Assembly: GCF_037975245.1 (NCBI RefSeq)
Contig: NC_092576.1
Location: 34,760,611-34,824,610 of the forward strand
Direction: 5' to 3'
DNA length: 64,000 nucleotides
DNA from: Apostichopus japonicus
Lineage: Eukaryota; Echinodermata; Holothuroidea; Aspidochirotida; Stichopodidae
Shown here: piece by piece, positions 44,901 to 59,258 of the stretch
How positions within the stretch are numbered: the stretch's first letter is position 1
Layout: each line of letters begins with the position of its first letter
Notes under the pieces: generated by a model
Databases searched by the model: none
The model's input: only the letters and a program-made list of their open reading frames with translations
What the model was told of the DNA's origin: nothing
Translations under genes and position numbers: made by a program

Positions 44901-47900
44901 GAGTTTAAGTTAGTCAGCTGTATATGAAACGAAGTGGTTGTTTTACTTGATGTAAAATAACCTGCTTATCTATAAAATTAAAAATAAAAAATAAAAATGG
45001 AGAATTTACGTCATACAAAATGAAATAAATGATATACATCATATCTAAGAGACAAGAAGAGGGGAAGTTGGCCTAAATGGCTTTATAATTGGTTGGAATG
45101 AACTTTAGATTGAAATTCAAATGTTTACGGCACCTTTCGGACATCCTCTACACTTCTTGCGAAATCCTCCACCAAGTGTACCCGTTGGACACGGTCTACA
45201 TTCACTCATGTTTTTACCAATATCTTGGCATTCGAAGCCTTGCTTCTCAAAGGGTGGCGCTAAGAATGTAAAAGGTTTTTTAAGTTTCAAAGAGGGAAAA
45301 GTTTCATCGTTGACACATATGCTATAATGAGAGAAGAAAAACAAAGGAAACAGACAGAGTGGGAAGATGTGAATGTCATCTTTTAATTAATGATGTTTAC
45401 TTTATGATGTCAATGTTGTTTAATTATGTTACAATATTATCATTCCTCATAATAGTGACACATTAAGAACTGTTTGCACACTTGCTATGAGCATAGAAAT
45501 TGAAATTGAATCATAGCTCTAGTTTTGCCTCTTTGATGACAATTTCTTTTAACAAGAATCTGTAAAGTGGATTTTGTTAAGTTGCCAAGAAAAACGTATA
45601 CGCTTATACAAAGTGCTTTTCAATGAATACTTATGTAAGTACGGAAAACGTTTGTAGCTTAAGGAAATATTGTTACTCTTATTGCACATCCAATTATTGT
45701 AAACCAATTTGCTGCATGAGTTAAATTATATTTGAAGTACATGAGCTTAAAAATTAAGCTTAAGACTAACGTTACATGTAATGAATGATTGATAACTTCG
45801 ATAATTTAGACCAATGCATGTTTAAAAGATACTTAGAAATCTGTAAAATGGAATGAAAAAAAAAATGTCAGGAAGTGCTTTTCTTAATATTAGAATTGTC
45901 TTTAACTATGCTGAGGTCATTGCTTCCTTCAATTTATAAATGATATGCACCGGTGAACATTTTTAGTAAATATTTTGCAAATACTTTTCTGTATTGACAA
46001 AAAATTCTGCATATATCATTTTATATAAACTTCTGAACCGCCTTTTATGTTTTAATGATAATGATATGTTAGGAAAAATGGTAAAGATTAAACACTTAAA
46101 ATTTAACCAAAGATACTATCTATTGCGATCTCCAGCGATTTTGTTCTGTCAACCTCCATGAGCGCCAACGGCGCCATTCGCAACTTTCAAAAGGTTGGTA
46201 CTAAATTCTAGATAAGTTCTTGAGATCAAGAAGTGGTTCACTGTAAAGCCTATGTTCACATCAACAATTAGGATCATGATTGCTTGCTGCCTTCAATTCC
46301 CCTTTAAGATAATAAAAAAAAATAAACCAAAGACACTAAGAAAGCAAAAAAAAACTTACATATTGCCGTTTGTAGACAAAGGTAGTCTCCCTAATTGGTT
46401 GCAGTTCATATATCTTAACAAGACAAAAAAAGAAAAAAAAACTCATATTTCTTAGAACAAGATAGCTCTCTGTTTCATTAAAATACAATGAATCGTCTTC
46501 AGCATGTCCATTTTTGACAAGATCCAATGCATATATATCTCAGATGATTTTTTTGGTTACTTCATTACTTTTGTCGGTCGAATAATGTTCCTACGAAAAT
46601 ATGTATTGATTTTAGAATAAAGAACAAAATTGAATTTCAAAAGAAAAAAGTATTAAACACAGATATGATCAAGCTGATGCATGTTTAAAGCACTCACAAG
46701 GTACTTCCATTTCCAACTCCGTTCAGCGCTTCTTGTGAAATATTCAGGATGTTGTTCTTGTACAAGTGGCTATGAAATATAAAAACACACATCGCAACTT
46801 CCATACAGACATTATCGGGTATGTGCTCCTTTTCATTGGAATATTATTGCAGTGAATATGTCATATACCCCCATGTAATAAATTACAGAGTATATGAACA
46901 TCGGAAAATTAACTAGGAACAACTTTGGCTTGAAAGTGATTCGAACCTATGATTTCAAGTTAGTAACCCTGCCCTCTTCCAACTGAGCTATCCAGTCCTT
47001 AGTTGATGGCGATCCCTAATAGTCATTGTTCGTTGGGTTGCCAGTCAGAAGCCACAGTGAATCCAATACTGTGTAACTTAGGATCACACATCAGTTTCAT
47101 TGTATAAAAATCAAACAGCTATACAGGGAAGGGATGTCAAGAAATATCCCGCTTTTAGTTAAGTAAATGAACAAAGTGATACGACTAGTAAATTATAAAT
47201 AATGCGAAAGCGTAAAGTATATGGCTAAAACGGGAATCGAATAAACTTCATTATGTACTACTTCCCTTCCTGTAGCAAACAACCCATCATTACATTCCAT
47301 AATAAAATATTATTACCATTTATGAAAAGATTACACTGTCATTTAAATATAGTTTTGATTTTGTTATCAATAAATATATGTGCAATTGATAAAGCAGACT
47401 GCGTACAATCAGTTAATTAGGGTATAAATTCAGGTATCAACACGTGTCACTTTTGTCATAGGACTTGAGATAAAACGTTAAATTATATTAAACCTTTACA
47501 TGTAATTAAAGGGGCTATACAATGAATCCAGCCAAGCAATTAATGTCAGGCGCCCTCTATTTTTCTCCAACTTCTGATTCTGTCCAATTAAGGGTTGTAC
47601 CATTGTGTGTGTGTGGGGGGGGGGGAGCTCAGGCAGTGAAAAGTGCTGTTTCACCTCAATCAAAGTAGAATGACTGTGGAATGCTGTTTAGGCCTAGATG
47701 TTTATGTTATTGGAGAATGCCAAGGGAGTTGTTATATGTTCTACTTGGAATGACCTGTTACAATTTGTAGTGTCGGACATGTGGGTAATTTTTACACACA
47801 TGGAAGGTTCACCTCTGCACTGTGGGCAAACAAATTTATAAATTTTTGGGTCGGCCAAGTGCATGATGTGATGCCGATTTATATTTTTAGTTATTTTTAC

Positions 47901-50900
47901 TGATGTAATACATAGTGGTAATTCTATATGACATATGTATGGGTGTAATATTCTTCACCTTGGAGGGGACATATTTTGTTGGGACATGCGTTCCCCTCCA
48001 AAAATCAACAATTCCGCTTTCGACAAAAGTGTGACACCGTAGCAGATTTTTCAGATAAGGGTATGGGGGGGGGGGGGTTGGTGGGGATTGGGCAGGCCCA
48101 TATTAGCTACAAAATGGAAAAATTTAGAAAAACAAAAAGGTGAAAAAGAAACAAAGGAGATCTGACAAGTGTTTCAAAATTTTACTTTTTTAATTTCAAA
48201 TTGATGATTCAGGGGCAAAGGCTGGGGTGCATACCAAGTACCCCTGGCAACCAGTCCGGCACTATTAATTGGTACAATTTTCTTACCATATTTTGTCAGA
48301 GTAAAGCCTACTGCAGGAGCAGTGTAATGAGATTGACTGGCCAGATCTGACTGAAACTTTCTTTCTATTGTGAAACCTTGTGATGGATCCATTGTGGGAG
48401 AGGAAACTGGGTTTAATGCCTCCCCTAATCCCCTTATTAATCCAATTCTGTGAACATTTTACAATAACGACGAGGCTAATATTAGGGTGTGATTGAATTA
48501 ACAACTTGTCATACATTTTTTGGAGGCATATGTTGCAAACAATATCCATAAATCATATTTTATTTTGGAGAAGTGATCTTATAATTTAGTGAACTTTTAA
48601 GAATGTATATATATGGCAACACCAATGTGAGTCTTTGTGAGAGAATTCATCACATCAGCCATACAGAAAATAACTCCCTTCTATTATTTAGGACATTTTT
48701 ATAGAGTGGACATCATTTTACAAAAACAATTCATTTTATATAGTCTAATTTTAGAGTATTCCTGTACATAGCATGCCTCTGGAGTATTCATTAAAACAGT
48801 GTCACAGCAGATACCTTAATTGTATACAAAAACAACCGGTACTCATGGCTCGTAACTACTGTTCATGTCCTGATACACATGTTAAGAATACAAAGTAGTT
48901 ATTACTGATGCACGGTTGTGGGAGAGTAGTTGTTGTATCCAATCATTGAGTGCGAGTTCTTTAATACTAATTGTAATATGAAGTCGTATCTAGTAATTTT
49001 TTGCTGTAAGTAGGTCTACTGATATACCCGAACATGGCCTTTCTTTGTTATCTTCATGACGAATTGGAGTCATTTAAAGAGAGGTGTAACTGTAATCAAG
49101 AGGTACTGTACCTAGTTACTGTACTAGCTATGAGTATTGGCTGACAATAGTTGCTAAATAATATTATAGTGGTTAATGTTGCTAGTTTTACATGCTAATT
49201 TATATTTGAGATTAGGGTTGCAAGAGCCCCTTCATAACATTCATTTAGAACTCGAGAACCAAGCAGATCATATCAAGACATTTGCTTCCTACATTAAACA
49301 AACGTTCATTTTCGATCATTAATAATGGACCTGAAGCTTTGAATCTGGCGATGGTCCAAAGATATAACCTTCTGATACTGGGACACAGGACTTGTTATAG
49401 TACCTACAGGTACACTGCATATAGGTCTTTTATTTACTGGAAAGCCGTCAGAACTGGACGTTACAATAGTATAGTCATCCCATCCTGTGCAGTTTGGTGC
49501 ATAAGGAACATGTTTCCATCAGAGGATTGTCACTACAGTACGCAGGAATTAAAGTTGGCATATTTTAGAAAAACATATTCAAATTAAGAAACATTTATGT
49601 TTTTCAATGCATATCATGGATTGTAAGATAACTTTCTTTGAGGGTACGGAAAGGACCAAATATTGTTTAAGGGAAAGACAATACATGCTAGACATGTTTA
49701 TTTTGACATATGTAGGCCTTAATATATTGACCTATAGAGACTACACTTCTCAATGTCATATGCATGAACAACTTTGAAAAACAAAGGATAGGTAGTTGTG
49801 GAAAATGGGATAGTTTTTCTTCCAAAGCAACTATCCATACCTCGCCGATATGTCCACAAAAACTGCCTCACGTGTCTCACTTTCACCAGAAATGTACTAT
49901 ACGCACAACTTCAGAAGTGTTATACCATTTTGGTGACTTCAGTTGGTGAGATTTAATTTTCTGGGCATCAATTTAACAACGATGTTTGATGTTTGCTTGC
50001 AGTATTTTATCTCCTGTGAAATTAAAGAGCTTACATTCATAACATTTGGTCTAATGCAAGCTGTGATAACGAATGGGAAAGAAAATAGCAAATTATAGTA
50101 CAGTTTTGAATGTTCTTTCGTCAAACCGATCTTTTAACTGCCAATAATAATTTTACTTCCACTGTTTATTGTTTGATTAATCATATCATATATTTGTGAA
50201 AATGAGCTTAAGAATCTACAACCATTGATTATGTGTGCTCTGTAAAGTCTTCAATTGTTGGCTTATGGACGGTGGACAGTCTTGGTATCATTTTTTGGTT
50301 CATCAATAGGGTTTATCAAGCCTGTTTGGATGAACATAGATTAACTACCAGAACTTTCACAATGTTCTCCGGAAATGCAGAAAGTATCCCTAGGTTTTGG
50401 GCTCTTGCACAGGTACCAGATGCCATTGTTTGGTGGCTGTGGAGTACTTCACCTTGACCCTGAAAAGAAATCATAAGAGGTGGTTGTGATTTGCATATTC
50501 CTTTGTGCACCTCCAGATAATCAACTCAGGGTATTTTAACAAATATCTTCAATAAAGCTCTAAGGCTGCTGTCAATTAAATCTTTATGGTTTTCACTATG
50601 AAATACTACCTAGAAACAATTAACATCATCAAAAGGAGTGTAGAACTGTATGTTCATGTACTAGGTAAATACCTTGAAAGTGTTTCAATTTAGTTATGCA
50701 TTTAACCTCTGGTTTAAGACATAAACGAATCCACAAACCACCAATTGCATCTATGGTAATAATGTAAATATTCTGTTGTGAAGTGAGTCAGAAGTGTGCC
50801 TAAAAGGTATCATTTGAAATGGGTTGTACATTTAATGCCATTCACTACAGATATTAAATAAGCATATAATGAGGGCATAGACAGAAACACTTACTCATCA

Positions 50901-53900
50901 TTCCCATCTCCATCTCTCTTTGTGACGGTTTCTGTGAAAGTTGAAATCAATGGCTGCCAAGTACTTTCTCGCCACATACAGTATCCAACGTAGCTGTGAT
51001 AAAGAACGAAAAAGTTGGGGTCGTATGTTATTTATAAGGTTTGATTATGCAAACTTTTATCAGGGTTTCTTGGCCAGAATATATTTTATAGTAATATTTA
51101 CCTTTTCAGTAATTGTGTTTGCAAGCAGTTGTCTTACCATGTACACAAATACACACACACAACATTTCCATCAAATTCTTGGCCTTTTGGCAAGAATTCA
51201 ACAATTATTCACAGACCGTCATGAGCCATTATTCTAAAAAATTGTCAGCTGGCAGGGTAGTTGAAGGATGTCCATGCAACCCACTGTTGCCATGACAGGG
51301 CTTTTAGGTTTTGACATGGGGCATTAAGGAACCATGATGCAATGCTACTTCTGCATGTATTGTCCTGACTCTCTAAATTCACTCTGATAAAGGGCCACCT
51401 GGGCTGGATGTCCAGGAAGTGGCTCACCATCCTACCATAATATATACTTCTCCTTAAGGAGAGGAAGGACTTCCAGGTGTCAACATGGGCTATTCACGGT
51501 AATCAGCTAATGAGCTAACATGACTTTATACTGCTAACAAGAGACTACTGTAACTCTATGTACTGAAGGTAGTTTATATGTAGGATGACTTCCTGTCAAT
51601 GCTCTCAACGCAGATGTTGTACATGTAGAAGGTGAAGTGGAGATGAAGGGCAAAAGCTGGATTTGAATACACTAGATGTATTACTTGCAAATATTACAAC
51701 AATGACAGAAGGGTATTCCATGCAAATAGACCAAATCTAATCCTCCTTCATCTCTTGTTGCAACAGTGCATGCCTTGGTAAACAGTAAATACTGAATAGT
51801 ACAGAACTTGGTGTATTCAAATTTGGCCAAGTATAATTTGTTCCATTGGAAAGTATGCATGTAGCATTAGCATTGATAGATTTTATGAGAAGTTTGCATC
51901 TCTGAAGCATAGATCTACTGAAAACAAATACAAACAAATAAATGCTGACGAAAACATGGCACAAAAAAATGTTGCATACCATAGGGCTATATAGTGCAAA
52001 CTAAATAAAGTACCAAAACAGAATGTGACTTTCTACAGTATGTTGGGTTTCACTGACCTTAGAATGAAGCTTAGCCTAGCTACATACCAAGTGAAGCAAA
52101 ATAACTAGATCTATAAAGGAAACTAGGAAAGTGAATGTGGTGGAAGTACAGCCTATACCTACCTTGCAATGCATGCATAGGACAAACAGTAAATTAGTTC
52201 AGTTGGCCTTTCAACCAAGTTAATAGTATCGTCAACTATCCTAAATTCATGCACTAGTATGTTAAATTATTCTATAATGTCCATTGTAATATACTAGCCT
52301 AACCATTTTTGCAATCTGATACTTATTCTTCACCATTATGAACACTTTAAAGTTTGCTTTTGCAAAACTTCTGCTAAAAACTTTCTTGTTGCTTTACACA
52401 GTTTATTATTTCATAAGCTACACTAAGTTATAGGCAGAATCATATGCTGGGAGTTAACCACAAAATGTCCATTCTTTGGAACATTGTTTTGTTGGGAGGT
52501 CTTTTTGCTGATTTTAGAGTGTTAGTCGCCTGGGGAGTAGGAGAAGGCAAGAAAACAACATCTACTTTCCATTAGTTTTGTACAGTTGGTGCTTATATCT
52601 AAGGTGAGTAGTAGTGCTGCATTGAGTTTGGTCATACTTCCTGCATTTTCAGCAAGCAATGTGTCAATTATATATCAATCATAATTTCTGGATTTTCAGT
52701 GGGCCATGAGTCAATTATACATCAATCAGAAAGGGAAAAAAAGAAGTCACATTAGTAATAAAGTTAGGCCTGTCCTTAGTCACCTACAGACTACTATTAG
52801 TCTATGTTCGCTAACTACATGCACCCAAATGTTTGCTCCTAGCTATGAAGGCATACATATTTTAACCACATGTACCTGCATCCTTTTCCTTCAAAATGAT
52901 GACTCCTGATGCAAATATCATTTTGTAAAACTTGAAAATTATCCACTTTCTTTACGCTTCAATAAAGCATGTGGGCCAGGCATTACCTTTTTTTCAAAGT
53001 TAGCAAAACCAACAGAAAATAAAGATTGCTACCTAGTACTTTGATCTGGGATATGCAGTCTGTCATAGATCTGTGATATTGGGAAGGCCTATCAAATGTT
53101 AGTATAATTAGTAGGTCGACATCAATTTATTTATCTTCTTGTGGATTTTTGGAGGATGCCAAATACCATGAACGAAATAAGGTATCTTTGCCATTTGTAG
53201 AAATGTAAGGCTAACAGTGATGTTAACTGCACTAATAAACACAGGTATTATTTTGTAAGAAATTTTGGCAGGTAAGAAGTTTAAGACACGAAAGGCATTT
53301 GAAACTAGATAAAAGATTCAAAGTGGCTATTCTTATGACTAGTCGTAAGAATAATTTCCGACTAAGCATGCGCAATTGCTATTTTTATGACCAGGAGTAC
53401 TATTTTTACGACGAGGAGTAACAATAATTTCCGGGTAGGTTTAGCGTTAGGATTGAGGTTTAGGGTAATGTTTAGGGTTAGGGTTACCCCTACTACATGC
53501 GCAGTTGCTTTATTTACTTTACTGCGCTTGCATTCGCCTTTGTCGTAAGAATATAGTTTATAAATAATTGTTACGACTAGTCGTAAGAATAGCCACAGCC
53601 TAAAAGATTCGCACAGTTTAATTGATTCCATAGTTGCACAAAATTAGGTTAGTAAGGAGTAGCCTAGTAATACTATATTTGTATTTGTATATTTATTTGT
53701 TTCATCACAATTTACAGTGTGACGGGAAGTCTCCTATAAAGCCTGTAAGGCTCAACAAAGTAGGAGACTCCCCAAAAAGAAAAAAGAAAGAAAAACTTAA
53801 GAATAGAAAATGAAAAGTTAATAGTAGCATCTACAATGATGAAATAATCGAATTGACTCTACTTAAAATTAATAATGTTAATAAGCAATCCTAACAATCT

Positions 53901-56900
53901 TTATAATGATCTTAATCGCAAACACACACAAGAATAAATCCATCAATAGTGAGAAATAATTACAGTTTGGAGTTTTCTTTTGAATACAGAGTAAGAAGGC
54001 TTATTCTTAACATTATCCTGGAGATTATTCCACGTTTTTATAGCACGAATACGAGGATTAAAAGAACTTAAAGTACTTCGTTGGGATAAAACATGGGCGT
54101 TATTACAATGGCGTGTTTGATGGTTGTGGATTAGTCTATTACTATCCTATTCAACTCCCTATATTCCTATACAACTCCCGAGTCCTTGTTGAATACCCTA
54201 GCTGACAATGGTGGCTGCAATTCACGATCGTCTACACTAGATACAACTACATTTGGCCCATATCAAATATTCAGGACAGGCCTAGTCACAGTATTACAGA
54301 TACTTTTACCATGTGTCCTGACAGTGACACTAACTAAGATTACCTGAATGCAACTTGTAAGGCCTAACTAACGTTACAGGCCTAGCCAAAAGTGCTTGTA
54401 GCTAGGCCATCAACATCCTTACCGTAGTTGAATCGGTAATGAAAGTTATTTGACTTACCTAGGCCTATGCTACTTCGACTGCGGTATAGCAACTTCCGAC
54501 CTCCTTCAGCGTTTTCCAGTTTTCAAAAGAATCTACCAGAGAGATTTTGCCGTTTTGTTTCAATTCATTCTTCTAGTCCTACGTTGCTTTGTAGAGCTAG
54601 ACACAATTTCGATGTGTATTTCGAGTAGACTGTGTCCCGGCCCTATATGCACCTAGACCAAGATTTTTGTGTCTAAGTGTAATAGTGAAGTTAATTACGG
54701 CCGTGTACGTACGAGCGGGGAGTTGTTACACACAATTCCCTAGTATAGTACGTACGAGCGTTACGACTCTGCAATCTAGCTAGCGCTGTATATGTGGTAC
54801 TCGGCAACATACAGTACTGTAGATCAGTGTGTATATATATATCGTACATACTGCGTGTATACTACTGTATCATGTAGATCAGTATCTGTCTACATTGTTG
54901 GGAGTCGAGTTTCAGTGTGTTGCCATAGGGATGATTTGCACACGGCATTTCGCTCCCATCAAGCGATGCTTCTCTCGGATTCATTCTATAGACCCTTTAA
55001 CATTGTGAAAATATTTGTGTTCCAAGCACATGTATACTTACATATCAATGTTTTCGAGAGCAAACGAGTTGTTGGAAACATTGGAGATGTTATTCGCAAC
55101 CAGGTATCTTTATTAGGAAAACAATAACGTTAAAAATTCATCACTTGACAAGGATTTTATATTCGTCTAAAGCTTAAATATCCAGAAAAAAATAACTTTA
55201 ACTTACAAACATTTGAGATGGGTGTCCAAAAATGCTAGTTCTGCGATGGAATGAATAAGGTTCCTGTTAAGAATTCTGCAAAAGCATAATAGAAAATGAT
55301 TACTGTGAAAGCATCCATTTCATCTTGCAGGCAGATGAGAGCTAATAACATGTACGGGCATTTCATCCAATACTACCTGTGCAAATTCCTTAAGCAATCA
55401 TGTTTTAACTAACGACTGTGGTAGTGGAGCCCAACGATCCTTAGTAATCTACAAACTTTGAAACTACGGCAACTAAATTATAGTATTCTGACAGAAAGCG
55501 TTACGAGATCTCTTAGTGAAGAACGTATTTGATGATCTGCTAAACGTGTGTTCCATAGCACTTAATATACCACTTCTGGAAAACTTATATGTCGGTGTCT
55601 TTCAACCATGTCTAAAGAGACTAGCACACAACGATCCATTTGGTATCAAATCATGATAGCGTTGAATTCTTACAGGTATGCTAAACTGCCTAATCCCTGG
55701 AAAGTATCATTCCATAGACAAGTTAGCTTATTTCTCTGCAGTTGTAATATCGACAGCCCGTGATTTCCACCGTAAGCACTGAAGAGTCCCCTCGGAATTA
55801 CAGATAAACTATTGTTCGACAAGTCCCTGAATATTCGAAAGAATGAAAAAGAAATACGATTTATTGGAGCTAAAAGTACATAAATGTATTGCACTGTCGT
55901 AAGGAGACACAACTCAACAGTGAAAAGTAAGTGATGCTTAACAGTGTCACCGCAACTAACACATGGAAGAATACATTGCTACTTGTAATATACACACACG
56001 ATCATTTTTTAAGCCCAAAGAAAATATAAAGTGCAATAAACATTTACTGAGAGTAAATTTCATCAGTATTATATAATATTTTTCTCTGCTAAGATAAATA
56101 CTAATACATTGGACATTACGCTCATCAGATGCAACAATGAATCAAATATACACTGAACTTACAAACTGAATGTCAAGTTGATTGTCTCGAACAGCCCGGC
56201 GGGAAGAGATGAAAGATTGTTTCCATAAAAGGTTCTAAACGAAATAATGAGTACATTTCTTGTGAAGAAGGTCACAATATTATGACTCTTGTGAAATCTT
56301 CAAGGAAGATCGCAATATATTAGTTTGTGTCATATTGGATAATAGTTATGATTTGCTTACTACAAATATAGACAACCGATTTTAGTTTAAATATGAAAAT
56401 GAAATTTTATAATGCAAACAGCTGGTAGAACTTACATGTGGTGAACAAGGTTCAAACCAAGCAATGAAGTATTCGATAGAGTTTCAATTTTATTGTTTGA
56501 AAGGTATCTGTCGAAAAACAAATGTGTTTGGTAAATGCTAGATAAAGATAGTTACAACAACAGCAATAAGTAAACAAGTGCACAAAGAGTTTTTTTTAAA
56601 ATGTTATTACTCACATTATGCTCAGATTTTTGAAAGATTGAAACATGCCTTCCGGTAGGTAGGTTATTTTATTTGAAACAAGCATTCTGAAATTAAGAGA
56701 AAGAGGTAAACCGAAGGAATATGTTTTTTTTTGTCCCTAGATGTAAAGAGGTGCATCATTTTATATTGTTATAATGATTATTGCAAACGATATTTTCAAG
56801 AGAAAAGTAATACTGTAACGCAAAGGTGCTTTTAAATACAATGACTATCATCAACATAATATACAACGATGTCTGTGCTCCCGTTATTCTTAAACACCCC

Positions 56901-57706
56901 TCATAACATCAAAATCGAAAAGATAAGTGTGCACCCATGTTTGTTACTTTATAAAGTTAAGGGGTCCTACATCAAAAAGCATACGATGTACGTCAATACA
57001 AATAAAGAAAGTGGCATAACAGATATCTGACAGCATGCAATTTACTAAATATTTACTTACAACTTAGACAAATTTACAAGTTTCTGGAAAATGTTTGTAG
57101 GTAATTGCGTCAAGAAGTTGTCGCTGATATATCTAAGTGAAACATGGAACAAAATGTACAAAATATATGTTACCATGATAACAATTCATTTAACCTCACA
57201 AAGAACATACAATATATACAATCATCACTAATTAAGTGATAAATATGTGTTGAAAATAGTTGTTATATTGATAAAAACATGTATTGCATAGTCAACTCGC
57301 TCCTAATCTTGTTATGTTAGGAAATATCTGTGTTTGGTGCTTTCAATAGCACAAAGACATAGTTAAATAGGTTTTTCCCTTCTCGGATGCAATCAAATTC
57401 AACAGCAAAGCATGTTTTTTTTTTCTTATAGGCGTAGCAAAATCGTTAATATTATTATCATTTGCTATACTAATTCACTCATTAATCAAATGAAAAAGAA
57501 AAAACGAGAAATATTGCAAGCATTTAGGCTGACGAATACATTCCTGAGATTTTCTCATAGTAATTGATTCTTCACTTTGAGAAATAAAAATCTGGTAGTT
57601 AATATCGCTAGATTTTTCAATGCAGATATGATGGACTTACAAGTACGAAAATAAACAAAACCGAAAGAAAGAGAACAGTTATGGAAAGAAAGACATTTCG
57701 AATATT

Positions 57707-57770
<64 letters not shown>

Positions 57771-57989
57771 AAATTATATGAGTTTATGCATTTTCGAGAA
57801 AAAAAAGTTTGTCCATAACTGTTCTCTTTCTTTCGGTTTCGTTTTTTGTTACTTGTAAGTCTATCATATCTGCATTGAAAAATCTAGTCATATTAACTAT
57901 CAGAATTTTATTTTTCAAAGTGAAGAATTGATTACTATGAGAATATCTCAGGAATGTATTCGTCACCCTAAATGCTTGCATTATTTCTC

Positions 57990-58055
<66 letters not shown>

Positions 58056-59180
58056 TTTCTTTCGGTTTCGTTTACTTTGTTCTTTGTAAGTCCATCATAC
58101 ATGCTGTGCCATATCTAGTGTTATGAATTAGTAGATTGTTTCAAAGTTACGAATCGATTACTATGAAAATATCTCAAGAATGTTTTCGTCCTCCTGAATA
58201 CTGAAGCCTATTAAATAACTTACAAAAATTCCAAGCTTGTAGTGTTATCAAAAAGTCCTATTGGTAGACTCGTCAGGTTGTTAAACGACAAATCCCTAGA
58301 AAAAAAAAACATTTTTCATAAAATTGGAGTGTCAGTTTGTTCCATGTCGATATTACAAACCATTCACTTTAGACAGAGTATCGAAGTCATTAGCAATTTT
58401 TTCTGTGATATCAAAACGATTACGATGTTCCACAATGAAAAATAATAATAAAGAGATGGACATTACAGATATCTGCCAGCATGCAATTTACTAAATATTT
58501 GCTTACAACTTAGACAAATGCACAAGTTTCTGGAAAATGTTTGTGGATAATTGCGTCAAGAAGTTGTCGTTGATACATCTAAGTAAAAAGAGAACAAAAT
58601 GTAAAAAATATATGTTACCATGATTGAAATCCATAGTACCTCACAAAGAACATACAATATATATAATCAACACATATTAAGTGATAAGTACGTGCTAAAT
58701 ATAGTTGTTTTATTGATAAAAACATGTATTGCATAATAAACTCGCTTATCATCTTGTTATGTTAGGAAATATCTGTGTTCGGTGCTTCTAGTAGTAACAA
58801 AGCCAGAGTTAAATATGTCTTACCCTTTTCGGATGCAATGAAATTCAACAGCAAAGCATGTTTTTGGTTTTGTTTTTATAGACGTAGCAGAATCGTTAAT
58901 ATTATTCGTTAGCTATACTAAATCATTCATTAATCAAATGAAACAGAAAAAAAGGCAAGAATTATTGCAAGCATTTATGATGACGAAAACATTCCTGAGA
59001 TATTCTCATAGTAACCAACTCTTCACTTTGAAAAAAAAATGCTAGTTAATATCACTAGATTTTCAATGCAGATATGATGGACTTACAAATGGCAAAATAA
59101 ACGAAACCAAAAGAAAGAGAACAGTTATGGAAAGAAAGTTTTTTTTTCGAAAATACATAAATTTATATATTTTTATATAC

Positions 59181-59258
<78 letters not shown>

